From contig JAWKHL010000006.1 in assembly GCA_041394845.1 (NCBI GenBank), positions 1-64,000 on the forward strand: a stretch of 64,000 bases of DNA, in the 5' to 3' direction. Below the pieces are notes generated by a model, which had not been told where the DNA came from, ran no database searches, and saw only the letters and a list, made by a program, of their open reading frames with translations. The position numbers were made by a program, and so were the translations under genes. Each line of letters begins with the position of its first letter. Positions within the stretch are counted from its first letter, which is position 1. The stretch comes from JAHCHG01 sp041394845 (GTDB lineage Bacteria; Acidobacteriota; Blastocatellia; Pyrinomonadales; Pyrinomonadaceae). Of the stretch, positions 51,760 to 60,842 are shown piece by piece.

Positions 51760-53250
51760 TCAGCCGCCGATCTCCCAATTCAGCGACCGACCGACCGCCT
51801 CTTTCCATTTCCGCCGTAAACTTGAGGCGTCTTCACGCGGCATCTGCGGAGTGAAGGTTTTATCGGCCCGCCAGTGTGAGGCGAGTTCCGCCCGGTCCGG
51901 CCAGACCCCGACGGCCAGACCGGCCAGATAAGCCGCCCCGAGCGCGGTCGTTTCCGAAACGGCGCAGCGGACGACCGGAATGCCGAGGATGTCGGACTGA
52001 AACTGCAACAGCATCTCGTTGGAAGTGGCTCCGCCGTCCACCCGCAATTCTTTTAACCTGACGCCGGCGTCGGCCTCCATCGCATCGAGCAGATCGGCCA
52101 CCTGATAGGCGATCGACTCCAGAGCCGCCCGGGCGATGTGCGCCCTTCCGGTCCCGCGCGTCAGACCGACGATCAGACCGCGCGCCTTTTGATCCCAGTG
52201 CGGGGCGCCGAGCCCGGCAAAGGCCGGCACGAAATAGACCCCGCCGTTGTCCTCGACCGAAGCCGCCAACCCCTCGACATCGCCAGAACTCCCGATGATC
52301 CCGAGCGCGTCCCGGAGCCACTGAACGACCGCGCCGCCGATAAAGACGCTGCCTTCCAGAGCGTATTCGGTCTTTCCTTCGATCCGCCAGGCGACGGTCG
52401 TCAGCAGACGGTGTTCGGACCGGACGGCTTCGGTGCCGATGTTCTGCAAAAGAAAACAGCCCGTCCCGTAAGTGTTCTTCGAAAGCCCCGGTTCCAGACA
52501 AAGCTGACCGAACAGCGCCGCCTGCTGATCGCCCGCGATCCCGGCGATCTTCGCGCCCAGCAATTCTTCGACCGCCGACACCTCGCCGTAAACTTCGGAA
52601 GAAGAAAGCACCTCGGGCAAAATCGCTCGCGGAACGCCGAAGATCGCCAGCAATTCATCGTCCCATTCCAGAGTGTTGATATTAAACAGCATGGTCCGCG
52701 AGGCGTTCGAAGCGTCGGTCAGATGAAGCCGGCCGCCGGTCAGTTTCCAGACCAGCCACGAATCGACCGTGCCGAAGGCCAACTCGCCCGCTTCGGCCCG
52801 CCGCCGGACGCCCGCCACATTTTCCAGGATCCAGTTGATCTTGCTGGCGCTGAAATAAGCATCCACTTCAAGACCGGTTTTGGCCCTGATCATCTCCGCG
52901 TGTTCCGCTCTGATCCGATCGCAAAAATCCGAAGTCCGGCGGTCCTGCCAGACGATCGCCGGAGAGACCGGCAGACCGGTTTTCCGATCCCAGACGACGG
53001 TCGTTTCGCGCTGGTTGGTGATGCCGACGGCGGCGATGTCGGCCGACTTGAGACCGGCTTTCTTCAAAACCCCGACGGCAGTTTCGACCTGCGATTCCCA
53101 GATCTCCTGCGGATCGTGCTCGACCCAACCGGAACGGGGGAAGATCTGCCGGTACTCCTTTTGAGCGACCGATACGGGACGGCCCTCCCGGTCGAAGACG
53201 ATCGCCCGACTGCTCGTCGTGCCCTGATCAAGCGCGAGAATGTATGTCAT
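51760..53250 (-). CDS. glpK: Glycerol kinase
   Basis: The protein has 496 residues from the ATG at 53250 (TYILALDQGTTSSRAIVFD); an upstream start at 53286 adds repeat-derived residues and is rejected. FGGY-family glycerol kinase phosphorylates glycerol to glycerol-3-phosphate. Conserved segments are GITNQRETTVVWDRKTG (near residue 80), WLVWKLTGG near 160, GIAGDQQAALFGQ near 255 and the FGGY signature LRVDGGATSNEMLLQFQSD near 400. No glpF or glpD gene is adjacent. Confidence 0.95.
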   Translation of the reverse strand: MTYILALDQGTTSSRAIVFDREGRPVSVAQKEYRQIFPRSGWVEHDPQEIWESQVETAVGVLKKAGLKSADIAAVGITNQRETTVVWDRKTGLPVSPAIVWQDRRTSDFCDRIRAEHAEMIRAKTGLEVDAYFSASKINWILENVAGVRRRAEAGELAFGTVDSWLVWKLTGGRLHLTDASNASRTMLFNINTLEWDDELLAIFGVPRAILPEVLSSSEVYGEVSAVEELLGAKIAGIAGDQQAALFGQLCLEPGLSKNTYGTGCFLLQNIGTEAVRSEHRLLTTVAWRIEGKTEYALEGSVFIGGAVVQWLRDALGIIGSSGDVEGLAASVEDNGGVYFVPAFAGLGAPHWDQKARGLIVGLTRGTGRAHIARAALESIAYQVADLLDAMEADAGVRLKELRVDGGATSNEMLLQFQSDILGIPVVRCAVSETTALGAAYLAGLAVGVWPDRAELASHWRADKTFTPQMPREDASSLRRKWKEAVGRSLNWEIGG

Positions 53251-53251
53251 A

Positions 53252-53318
53252 AATTTTGAGTTTTTAGTTTTAATTGCATCTATCATAACTCAAAATTCAA
53301 AATTCAAGACTCAAAATC
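53252..53318. repeat. Heptamer inverted repeat upstream of glpK
   Basis: TTTTGAGTTTTTAGTTTTAAT (53255-53275) faces ACTCAAAATTCAAAATTCAAG-type heptamers (53286-53318) with an 11-base spacer. It fills the space between the glpK start and the CHAT gene stop codon. Confidence 0.68.
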
Positions 53319-53319
53319 C

Positions 53320-56300
53320 CTAAAGCGGTTCTCCCTGCAAAGTAAAAGCCGCCCAATAATACGGATTTTTCCAGCGTTTTTCCCTGATCAAATCGATCTG
53401 AGCCCTTCTTAAGGCCGAGGCCGGGGCGAGTTTTTTGTCCCCGAGCATGGCCCGATAAAAACGGGCCATCAGTTCCGATGTCGCTTCATCGCTGACATCC
53501 CACAAACTGACCGCCACCCGTCTGGCTCCGGCGTACATAAAACCGCGCGTCAGACCGACCAGCCCCTCGCCTTTGATCTCTTTGCCAAGCCCCGTCCGGC
53601 AACCGCTCAAGACGACCATCTCGACCGGCAGGCGCAGATTGTAAATGTCGCCGACCCGCAAAAATCCGTCCCGCTCGCGGCCCTCTTCGTCGATCATCGA
53701 AAAAACGATGCCCGAAAGTTCCGGGTTTTCGTTGTTGATAAATCCGTGTGTGGCGAAATGAACGTATCGGTATGAGGCCAGTTCGGGCGACATTGCCGAA
53801 GCGCGGCTGGCGGCGAAATCGAGCAGTTTTTCCCTTTGAGACTCGGGAACCGAGGCGCTGATCAGCTCGGCCTCGCGCCGGGTAAAAGGCAGACGGGGCA
53901 ATTCCAGTCCGTCGCGGGTGGCCGAAAGTTCGGCGGCCCGCGTCCCTTTTTTGGAAACGGCCATGAACTCCGTTTTCGCTCCGTTCCGGCCGGCCGCCAT
54001 CGCCTGAAATCTCTCATCCTGACGGTCAAAGATCGGATCGGCCAGAACGGCCAGAGTTTTCGGAGCGGCCCGCCGACCGTCCGACTCGCGGCGCAAGACG
54101 GCCAGAACCGAAGCCGACGGCAGATTGACGATCTCGTTGGTTTCGATCAAGAATTTTTTCTCTTCGCCCGCTTGCGGTTGATCATTTCCGGGAACACCGC
54201 TCAGCCTTTTCGGGTTCACCAATCCGGCAAATGGCACATATTGCAACGCGCCGTCGGCTACGATCAAAAGGCGTTTGTCAGCCAGGAACGGAGCGGCCGG
54301 AGCCAGGATCCGGCGACTCAGTTCCCCGGAAAGCCTTTCCAGATCGGCATCCGAGCGCAGAATCCTGTCTTTTCGTTCGGCGGCCGTTTCGAACTTTATC
54401 TCCCGGTTGCGTTCGGTCAAAGCCGCGTAAAACCCGCGCGCCAGATTTTCGATCTCCGCTCCGGGCGCGAGTTCGACCGCCCGGAAATCATCTTTCGAGA
54501 CGATCCAGAGATAGCTTTTCTCCGCCCCCAGAGCATATTCGAGCATGACCGAACCGGGGTCCAGAATCTCCGTCTGAATCTCTTTCAGATCGAGCGTTTT
54601 GGGCTGGGTCAAAGCGGCGTAACGCGGGCTTGAGATCCGGATCAGGGTCTGAACCCGCTCCAGTTCGGCTCGAATGTTTTCGATCTCGATCTTTAATTTT
54701 TCCGTTTCTTCCGCCTTGGATTTCCCGCCGAGTATCTTGGTCAGATTCTCGAGCCGGGCCGAGAGCAGATCCTTGGTCTCGATTTCGCGGGCGAGAAGCT
54801 TCGGGTCAACTCCCTGACCAATTCCGGCCCCCGACTCGTTCAGCAGATTCAAAAGTCCGCGGGCGCGGGCTCGCTCGTTGACCTGCAAAGCCCGGGCGGC
54901 GAAACCGCGTCCGGGTTCCCGGTCGTCTCTCTGCATCAGGAGGCGGACGTAAAAACCGTAGAAATCCTGCAAATTGGCCGAGAAAAGATCGCGCAGTTCG
55001 GCCGTTTCGACCCGCGCCCGGATCGTCTCGATGAGGCCGATCGCCTCTTCGATCCGGGTTTGGGCGGTCGCCAGGTTCCCTTTTTTCGATTCGGCTTTGG
55101 CCAGGCTCAAAAGTGTTTCCGCCCTGTTTTGCTGATCCTCGACAGAATTGAAGATCTCCAGCGCCCGGTTCAGATATTCAAAGGCCCGGTCCGTCTGCCC
55201 CATCCGAAGATAGATCTGTCCGATCTTTTTCCGAATCACCGCCTCGCCGATCCGATCCGTCAAAGCCAGATTGATCTCGAGCGCTTCGGTCAGCGTTTGG
55301 AGGGCTTTTTCCGCGTCGCCCGAAGCGAAAAAGGCCTGCCCCAGATTGCCGGCGTAGGAGGCCTCCTGGCGCTTGTTGCCGTTTTTGCGGGCGGTTTCGA
55401 TCGCCCGCCGGAAAAATTTCAGGGCCGATTCGTAATTTCCGGCAATGAAATTCGCTTTGCCGAGATCGTTGAGCGAAACGGCGATGAACCGGTCCTGGCC
55501 GATCGATTCGGCTTTTTTCAAAGCCTGTTCGTAATAGATCAGCGCCCGGTCGGCGTCGCCGAACCGTTCGTAAACGTTGCCGATCAGACTGAGCGCCCGC
55601 GCCTCGTTGTATGTATCCTCTCTTTCGACGGAGATTTTGACCGATTGTTGGAGCACTTCAAGAGCTTTTTGCGGCTCATTGGTCCGCAGATAGGTGGTGC
55701 CGAGGTTCGAGAGCATCAGCGAGATGCTTTCCGTGTCGCCGATCCGGCGGCTGATGTTGAGGGATTCTTTTTGAAGTTCGACCGCTTTTTTCCATTTGCC
55801 CAGACGGCTGTAAAACGAACCGATGGCTGACAAGGTGACGGCTTCGTAGGTCCGGTTTTCGGCCAGCTGGAATTTTTTCAGAGCGACGTTGAAATCCTCG
55901 ATCACCTTTTCGATCTCGGCCGTGGTGGCCGTTCCGGTCTTGACGTTTTTGGCCAGACCGTTGACGATCCGGAGCCCCTCCGACTGATTGGTCTCTTTTT
56001 CGGTGGCCGGACGGCGTTCGGCCACCTTAAGGGTGTAACTTCCCTTTTGATCGGGCTTTTCAAAAGAGATCAGTTTCAGCAGATATTGTCCGCCCTTTTC
56101 GATGGCTACGGTTTGCGACTCGGGACCGTTGCGGAAATTATCGTCCTTGTATTCAAAAAGATTGACGTTTTCTTCCGGGGACTGGAAAGACAAGATGACG
56201 TCGCAATCGGTTTGTTCGACCTCGATCCGGACGAACTCTCCGGCGTTCAGATCAAGCCGGAAAACGTGCTTTTGTCCGCCGCTGATCTCGCGCTCAACCG

Positions 56301-56433
56301 TCTGACCGAAATCGATCTGCGGATATTCTCCGGCCGGCGCCGGAGCGCTCGCGTCATGTTGCGCTCCGACGGCCGACAGAAAAAATAAAACCGAAAACAA
56401 TCCAAACGCCAAACTGCGGTAAATTCCTCTCAT
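53320..56433 (-). CDS. Exported TPR-CHAT protease-like protein
   Basis: The protein has 1037 residues from the ATG at 56433, with a signal peptide (LAFGLFSVLFFLSAVGAQ). Residues about 35-130 form a PPC-like beta-sandwich (FRLDLNAGEFVRIEV). Residues 160-500 contain about eight TPR units (for example LSLIGNVYERFGDADRALIY and YAGNLGQAFFASGDAEKAL). The C-terminal CHAT domain carries the caspase-like His896 in HFATHGFINNENPELS and Cys945 in VVLSGCRTG, so the dyad is intact. CHAT proteases are found in bacterial regulated-death and type III-E CRISPR systems, but in this lineage most are uncharacterised. A membrane protein with a sigma-like N-terminus lies upstream on the same strand. Confidence 0.9.
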   Translation of the reverse strand: MRGIYRSLAFGLFSVLFFLSAVGAQHDASAPAPAGEYPQIDFGQTVEREISGGQKHVFRLDLNAGEFVRIEVEQTDCDVILSFQSPEENVNLFEYKDDNFRNGPESQTVAIEKGGQYLLKLISFEKPDQKGSYTLKVAERRPATEKETNQSEGLRIVNGLAKNVKTGTATTAEIEKVIEDFNVALKKFQLAENRTYEAVTLSAIGSFYSRLGKWKKAVELQKESLNISRRIGDTESISLMLSNLGTTYLRTNEPQKALEVLQQSVKISVEREDTYNEARALSLIGNVYERFGDADRALIYYEQALKKAESIGQDRFIAVSLNDLGKANFIAGNYESALKFFRRAIETARKNGNKRQEASYAGNLGQAFFASGDAEKALQTLTEALEINLALTDRIGEAVIRKKIGQIYLRMGQTDRAFEYLNRALEIFNSVEDQQNRAETLLSLAKAESKKGNLATAQTRIEEAIGLIETIRARVETAELRDLFSANLQDFYGFYVRLLMQRDDREPGRGFAARALQVNERARARGLLNLLNESGAGIGQGVDPKLLAREIETKDLLSARLENLTKILGGKSKAEETEKLKIEIENIRAELERVQTLIRISSPRYAALTQPKTLDLKEIQTEILDPGSVMLEYALGAEKSYLWIVSKDDFRAVELAPGAEIENLARGFYAALTERNREIKFETAAERKDRILRSDADLERLSGELSRRILAPAAPFLADKRLLIVADGALQYVPFAGLVNPKRLSGVPGNDQPQAGEEKKFLIETNEIVNLPSASVLAVLRRESDGRRAAPKTLAVLADPIFDRQDERFQAMAAGRNGAKTEFMAVSKKGTRAAELSATRDGLELPRLPFTRREAELISASVPESQREKLLDFAASRASAMSPELASYRYVHFATHGFINNENPELSGIVFSMIDEEGRERDGFLRVGDIYNLRLPVEMVVLSGCRTGLGKEIKGEGLVGLTRGFMYAGARRVAVSLWDVSDEATSELMARFYRAMLGDKKLAPASALRRAQIDLIREKRWKNPYYWAAFTLQGEPL

Positions 56434-56539
56434 CTTTAATCTATCCCTCCAAAAAATCAAGATGTATCGAATTTACCCTCAATCCCTGTCTTTAGTATTT
56501 AGAGATTTCTGAAAATTTTCTGAAAAAGTTGTGAATTTT

Positions 56540-56641
56540 GGTGAGCAGTGAGCGGTGAGCGGTGAGCAGAAAGGGAGTTGCCACCCCGCCCGCTGCTCAC
56601 CGCTCACCGCTTACCGCTCACTACTCACTGCTCATTGCTTA
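56540..56641. repeat. Heptamer inverted repeat between CHAT gene and membrane gene
   Basis: Four GGTGAGC heptamers (56540-56569) face seven complementary CTCACCG/CTTACCG/CTCACTA copies (56591-56641). The right arm overlaps the stop codon and last codons of the upstream gene on the minus strand. Confidence 0.78.
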
Positions 56642-58779
56642 CTGCCCGAACTCAATTCGCGGGCGATCCGCCCCGGCAATTTTGAGATCGGGCCGACGTA
56701 TTTCCAGCCGATCACCCCTCGACGGACGGGATAAACGACGTATCCCTTGTCGTTGACCAGACGGATGACGGCCGTCACCATCTTTTCGTCCGGGTCGTCC
56801 ACATCCGATTCGTGCCGGACGTAGATCTTCAAAGCCGCATCGGCGCTTTCCTTGTCTGGGGTAAAAACGAATCTGCCCGATCTGCCCGCCTCGACCGAGA
56901 TCTTTTCGGCGATCTGACGCCCGAGAACCTCGTCGCCCGATATTTCAATGAAAACCCGCTTGATCTCGCTCAAAGGTCTCCCCGTCAATTTGTTTCTCGG
57001 AACGGCGCGCGGATCATTTTTAACCAGTTCCTTTTCCCCGTAGATCGGAAGCCTCAAAATTCCGTCTGAATCGCTAACGGCCTGCAACTCGCGGGGCGGC
57101 GGGCCGAGAACGACCTTGTTTTTCGGCTCGGATCTGCGGGGCGTCCTTTGTCTTTCCGGCCTCGGCTTTGATTGCGAATTTCGACCGGGCGCTTTGTGGT
57201 TCGGATTTTGCGGAGCATTGAGCGAACCGTTCCCCGACGGATGTTCCTCTTCGGGCGGGGCAACTTCTTTTTTCGGCTCGACCGGAGGCGCGGGGATGTT
57301 AACCTCCCGTTCCCGATCGACCGCAGGAAACTCTTCGTTTTGAGCCTTTTTCTCTTCGCCGCTCAGCCCCCGGTAAACCAGCCAGCCGAAACCGAGCATC
57401 AGCAGGATCAGACCGAAACCGAGCGCCGGTTTGAAGGCCCATCCGAGATTATCGAGCCAAACGGAAAGCGAAAATCTCTCTTTTGCGGGAGCCGCGACAA
57501 CCGGGGCGAGTTTTTCTTTTTCGGAAAATTCGACCGCACAGTTGATCGAGGAGACCTCGCCGTATTGGTCGAGGCTCGGTTTCAGATCGAATGAGATCTC
57601 CTGTCCGCCTTCGAGCCGGACGCCGCCAAAATGCGCGCCTTTCTGCAATTCGTCAAAGCTCAAAAGATGCGTCGCCACGATCAGATCCTCGTCCTTTTCG
57701 ACGACGCGGACCTCGATCAGTTCGGCCGAGTCATCGAGATCGAAATCGACCCGGCCGGTTTCCGCCAGATCGATCCGGGCCTTTTCGTCGCCGTCGACGA
57801 CGACCCGCAAAACATTGGCCGCCATCGCTTTCCGGCTTTCGGCCTGGGCCTTCAGAATTTCTCTGATCTGCTCCAGTTCATCCGGATCGAGATGCGGCGG
57901 ATCCGGCGGATCGCCGTCGGTTTCGGTGTAGTTTTCTTCAATCATAAAGTGCGGAATCTCCATTTTTTCCGGCGAAGGCGGCAGATCGAGAGCGTCGGTC
58001 AAACGGGCGAAACAGCCCGGATGCAAGGCCGCGTGAATGCGGTTGATCTCGATCCGGTGTTCTTCGTCCGGATCTTTTTTGTCGAAATAAAACGGCGCGA
58101 TGAGGTCTTCGGTGGGATCGAACTCGTCGGGGATGGCGCAGTAACTGTTCCAGGGCGTGAAATTTTTCAGGCAATCGCGCGCGGTCGCGAGAAGGTCTTC
58201 GGCCTCGGGTCTGGAGCCGAAACGCTCCTCGCCGCGATTGACGCGGACCGTTTCCAGCAGTGAGCCGAAACGCGCCTTCAATTCCTTCATCAAAACCCCT
58301 TTGCGCGAACGGTAGTAATAATCGTCGTGGACCCTTTCCGGGTCCTGAACGACGATGTTGTAGATCTCCATCGCGTCGGCGGTCGCGTAGTTGTGAAGGA
58401 TCCGCGCCACGCCGAGAGTAACGTAAAAGGAATTTCGTTTAAGGGCGATGCGGACCAGATGCTTGATGTAGAATTTGAGCAGGGGCCTTTCGCCCAGAGT
58501 TTTCTCTTTCGCCCTTTCAAATTCTTCGGATTCGACGAAAACCAGCCGCTGAAGCAGTTGAAGATCGTTCATCGAAACCCGATTGCGGGTGGCCCGCGCC
58601 GAGTCCTGACGGCCGGTCGGCGTGTAATAAAACCGCTTGAACTGGGCGTTGGAAGCGGTTTCCAGTTTGGTCATCGCCCGGAGCGCGATCTTTTTGGCCG
58701 TTTCCCTATCGCCGTGCAGAAAAAAGGCCATTCCGAAAGCCCGGTCGATCCAATCATTTTTGAAAATTTCCGGCGACAT
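56632..58779 (-). CDS. Large membrane protein with sigma-factor-like N-terminus, function unknown
   Basis: This is a 715-residue protein. The first 35 residues (DWIDRAFGMAFFLHGDRETAKKIALRAMTKLE) resemble sigma-70 region 2, including an h.GDRE.A.KIA core. The following 300 residues are mainly helical. A beta-rich segment (about 320-440) is followed by a single transmembrane helix near residue 465 (ALGFGLILLMLGFGWLVYRG). Then comes a Pro/Glu-rich disordered linker and an exported beta/alpha C-terminal domain (FIEISGDEVLGRQIAEKISVE). The N-cytoplasmic, C-outside topology is inferred. I know of no named family. It is followed by the CHAT protease gene on the same strand, 198 bases downstream, so they may be a sensing and effector pair. 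Confidence 0.62.
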   Translation of the reverse strand: MSPEIFKNDWIDRAFGMAFFLHGDRETAKKIALRAMTKLETASNAQFKRFYYTPTGRQDSARATRNRVSMNDLQLLQRLVFVESEEFERAKEKTLGERPLLKFYIKHLVRIALKRNSFYVTLGVARILHNYATADAMEIYNIVVQDPERVHDDYYYRSRKGVLMKELKARFGSLLETVRVNRGEERFGSRPEAEDLLATARDCLKNFTPWNSYCAIPDEFDPTEDLIAPFYFDKKDPDEEHRIEINRIHAALHPGCFARLTDALDLPPSPEKMEIPHFMIEENYTETDGDPPDPPHLDPDELEQIREILKAQAESRKAMAANVLRVVVDGDEKARIDLAETGRVDFDLDDSAELIEVRVVEKDEDLIVATHLLSFDELQKGAHFGGVRLEGGQEISFDLKPSLDQYGEVSSINCAVEFSEKEKLAPVVAAPAKERFSLSVWLDNLGWAFKPALGFGLILLMLGFGWLVYRGLSGEEKKAQNEEFPAVDREREVNIPAPPVEPKKEVAPPEEEHPSGNGSLNAPQNPNHKAPGRNSQSKPRPERQRTPRRSEPKNKVVLGPPPRELQAVSDSDGILRLPIYGEKELVKNDPRAVPRNKLTGRPLSEIKRVFIEISGDEVLGRQIAEKISVEAGRSGRFVFTPDKESADAALKIYVRHESDVDDPDEKMVTAVIRLVNDKGYVVYPVRRGVIGWKYVGPISKLPGRIARELSSGSKQ

Positions 58780-58800
58780 AATTTTTTAAGAAAGGCGAGC

Positions 58801-58825
58801 GGCCGCTCAAACGCGGGACTCGAAA
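58801..58825 (-). repeat. Half copy of TIR element family R5 (minus strand)
   Basis: On the minus strand the sequence reads TTTCGAGTCCCGCGTTTGAGCGGCC, the left end of the elements at 33954 and 40499. It lies between the DUF2306 gene stop and the start of the large membrane protein gene. Confidence 0.5.
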
Positions 58826-58857
58826 CTACAATTAACCACTAACTTGGTATAAACCTT

Positions 58858-59535
58858 TTAAAAATTCTCCGCAACGTAAACCGTGCCGGTTCTGGTGACC
58901 GAACGCCGCCATTGAAAACACAACTCGGCGACCGCCATCGGGATGATGAAACTGAGCCAGCCGAGAGTGGTATAGCGTTCGTGAACGCCGGTTCCGGCAA
59001 ACAAAGGCGTCAGCGTCAGAAGCCGGAACAGGACGAAAGCAAAGGTCAGCAGGTAACTGCGGACCATCCACTCGCGGTGAGCTATGACCCGGCCCTTTAA
59101 GATCGACACCACGCCCATCGCCGTACAGCCGACCCACATCACCGTCCCGGTAAAAAGCATCACCCCGACCATCCAGCCGATGACCGGATGGGTCGAAAGA
59201 TAAAAAGCGCCGACCGCGCCGATGCCGACGCCGGCGACGTAAAAACGCCCGAGCGCCCGGTGCGCTCGCCGGTAGTTGTTTCGGATCAGTTCGAAAAACT
59301 GAAACGGCCCCGACAGCAATGCGATCGAACCGCCGATGATGTGAAAGATCAACCAGTATCTTTCAGGCCAAAAAGGTCCGAAGAATCTCGGTTCCCAAAT
59401 GGCGAATTTGCCCAGCATTCTTCCGTAAAAATAAAAGATCAAACCGAAAATGACCGCCCAGAAAAAAAATGTCAACGCTTTTTTCAGCGCCGGCGGCTCA
59501 AAGCCGATCTGATGATTAAGTCTGTTTATGTTCAT
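58858..59535 (-). CDS. DUF2306 membrane protein
   Basis: This is a 225-residue polytopic protein with about six hydrophobic segments. It contains the DUF2306 phrases LIFHIIGGSIALLSGPFQFF and YRRAHRALGRFYVAGVGIGA, and the later HREWMVRSYLLTFAFVLFR. The conserved His and Arg residues in these phrases are typical of the family and may bind haem or a lipid. The function is unknown. It lies upstream of the large membrane protein gene on the same strand. Confidence 0.82.
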   Translation of the reverse strand: MNINRLNHQIGFEPPALKKALTFFFWAVIFGLIFYFYGRMLGKFAIWEPRFFGPFWPERYWLIFHIIGGSIALLSGPFQFFELIRNNYRRAHRALGRFYVAGVGIGAVGAFYLSTHPVIGWMVGVMLFTGTVMWVGCTAMGVVSILKGRVIAHREWMVRSYLLTFAFVLFRLLTLTPLFAGTGVHERYTTLGWLSFIIPMAVAELCFQWRRSVTRTGTVYVAENF

Positions 59536-59725
59536 AGCGTTCTTCCTTATCTGAATTTCTTACGCTTCGAATCATAAACCTCCCGCCCGTTTTCCAGCGT
59601 GTAATTTTCGGAATTCATAAAATCACACGCAACAAGATCTCCGGTTCCGGCAAACTTGCTCGTGTTTGAAATCAAAAACGTCTGCCGCGAAAAAGTTCCG
59701 GCATCAGTTTGAGGAGAAAAGCGCG

Positions 59726-60112
59726 ATGAGAAAATTTCTAGTTTGTCTGAATTTGATCGGATTGATCCTGACGATAGATCAGGCGGCGGCGGGCACGGGC
59801 AACGGTTTCGACGTTCCGGTCAAAGTCACCGAAGTAAAAGAGATCGGACTTTCGGACCGCGACGAATCGAAATCGGTGATCGAAGTCCGCTGGCAGATCG
59901 ATCAACTTCAACGGGCGAAGATCTCTTCTTTCAAACTGGCGCTTTCCGCAACCTACGCCGACGGAACGGTGATCACCGAAAGGAGGTCCATCGACAAGAA
60001 CGCCCTTTCGGCGCGGGTCGAGATCCCGAGCGTGAAAACCTTCCGAAGCAGACCTCCGGCCTTTATCAAAAACTTAAAAGCGACGGTAACGGCCGTGATT
60101 TCAGAAAAATAA
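59726..60112 (+). CDS. Small exported protein, Ig/FN3-like, unknown (cluster gene 1)
   Basis: The protein has 128 residues from the ATG at 59726, which has GAGGAG 10 bases upstream; an in-frame start at 59666 would add 20 charged residues before the signal. The signal peptide (LVCLNLIGLILTIDQAAAG) ends near residue 22. The mature domain looks like a single beta-sandwich: KVTEVKEIGLSDRDESKSVI, EVRWQIDQLQRAKISSFKLA, with a late Pro-rich turn. It has no known family. It is the first gene of a five-gene co-oriented run of exported proteins. Confidence 0.6.
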   Translation: MRKFLVCLNLIGLILTIDQAAAGTGNGFDVPVKVTEVKEIGLSDRDESKSVIEVRWQIDQLQRAKISSFKLALSATYADGTVITERRSIDKNALSARVEIPSVKTFRSRPPAFIKNLKATVTAVISEK

Positions 60113-60140
60113 ATAAAACAAATTTAAGGAGAAACATACA

Positions 60141-60752
60141 ATGAAAAAATTAGCGATCACATCATTTTTCGGACTGGCTCTGGCCATCGCCCTCGGATTC
60201 GGATTCATTCCGGCGACCGAACAAACCGCCTCGTGCGCCGAATGTCAGACGGACAATCTGCCCAAGGTCAAAAAGGCTTTTCTGGATTTCGCGGCCGAGT
60301 GCGCCAAAAAGGTCGAGGACGGCGAAGAACAGCCCAAAAAATGTTTCATCCCCAACATCTACAACAAGCTCGTGCCGATCCTCAAAGCGTTATCGAAAGA
60401 CGGCCGTTATGCACCGGGAGAGAGAATTCTTTTGGTCGGCGAAACGCAGAACGGCAATCTTTTGGCCGGAACCGACCGCGACTTTCAAATGCTGACGCCA
60501 TCGCCGAAAAATTCAATGACCGTCGAGATCAACAAAACGGACGGCGGAAACGGCGCCCTGATCAAGATCTGCACGGTTGACGATGACGGCAACTTCAAGC
60601 GGGTCGGAACGATCAACTTCCCGCAAAACAACGAAACGGGCAAAAAATCGGTCACCGTCAACGGCATCGAAGGCAAGATCATCCGGATCAGCATCAACAG
60701 CACCGGCGGCGTCCTCAAAAAATTCAAATACACCTTAAAAACCAGTCAGTAA
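60141..60752 (+). CDS. Exported protein with shared C-terminal domain, unknown (cluster gene 2)
   Basis: This 203-residue protein has a signal peptide and an AAGGAG ribosome binding site. Residues about 32-90 form a Cys-containing helical part (CAECQ, ECAKK, KKCF), perhaps two disulfides. A beta domain follows (about 95-203) that is clearly homologous to the C-terminus of cluster gene 4: SMTVEINKTDG...LIKICTVDDDGNFKRVG and VTVNGIEGKIIRISINSTGG match SITVRVKKIGG...VIICKVDEKGKFVNLA and KTVSGVKGHLVQVRIDADSA. The family and function are unknown. Confidence 0.65.
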   Translation: MKKLAITSFFGLALAIALGFGFIPATEQTASCAECQTDNLPKVKKAFLDFAAECAKKVEDGEEQPKKCFIPNIYNKLVPILKALSKDGRYAPGERILLVGETQNGNLLAGTDRDFQMLTPSPKNSMTVEINKTDGGNGALIKICTVDDDGNFKRVGTINFPQNNETGKKSVTVNGIEGKIIRISINSTGGVLKKFKYTLKTSQ

Positions 60753-60768
60753 ACCGTAAACTTTCGCG

Positions 60769-60802
60769 GGCCGAAAGGGAGGCATTTCCCTTCCTTTCGG
60801 CC
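60769..60802 (+). terminator. Strong hairpin between cluster genes 2 and 3
   Basis: GGCCGAAAGGGAG and the near-complementary CCCTTCCTTTCGGCC form a long stem around a short loop. No U-tract follows, so it may stabilise or process the mRNA end rather than terminate. Confidence 0.5.
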
Positions 60803-60842
60803 GGAAACTGAAATTTCAAAACATTAATAGGAGAAATAAAAA

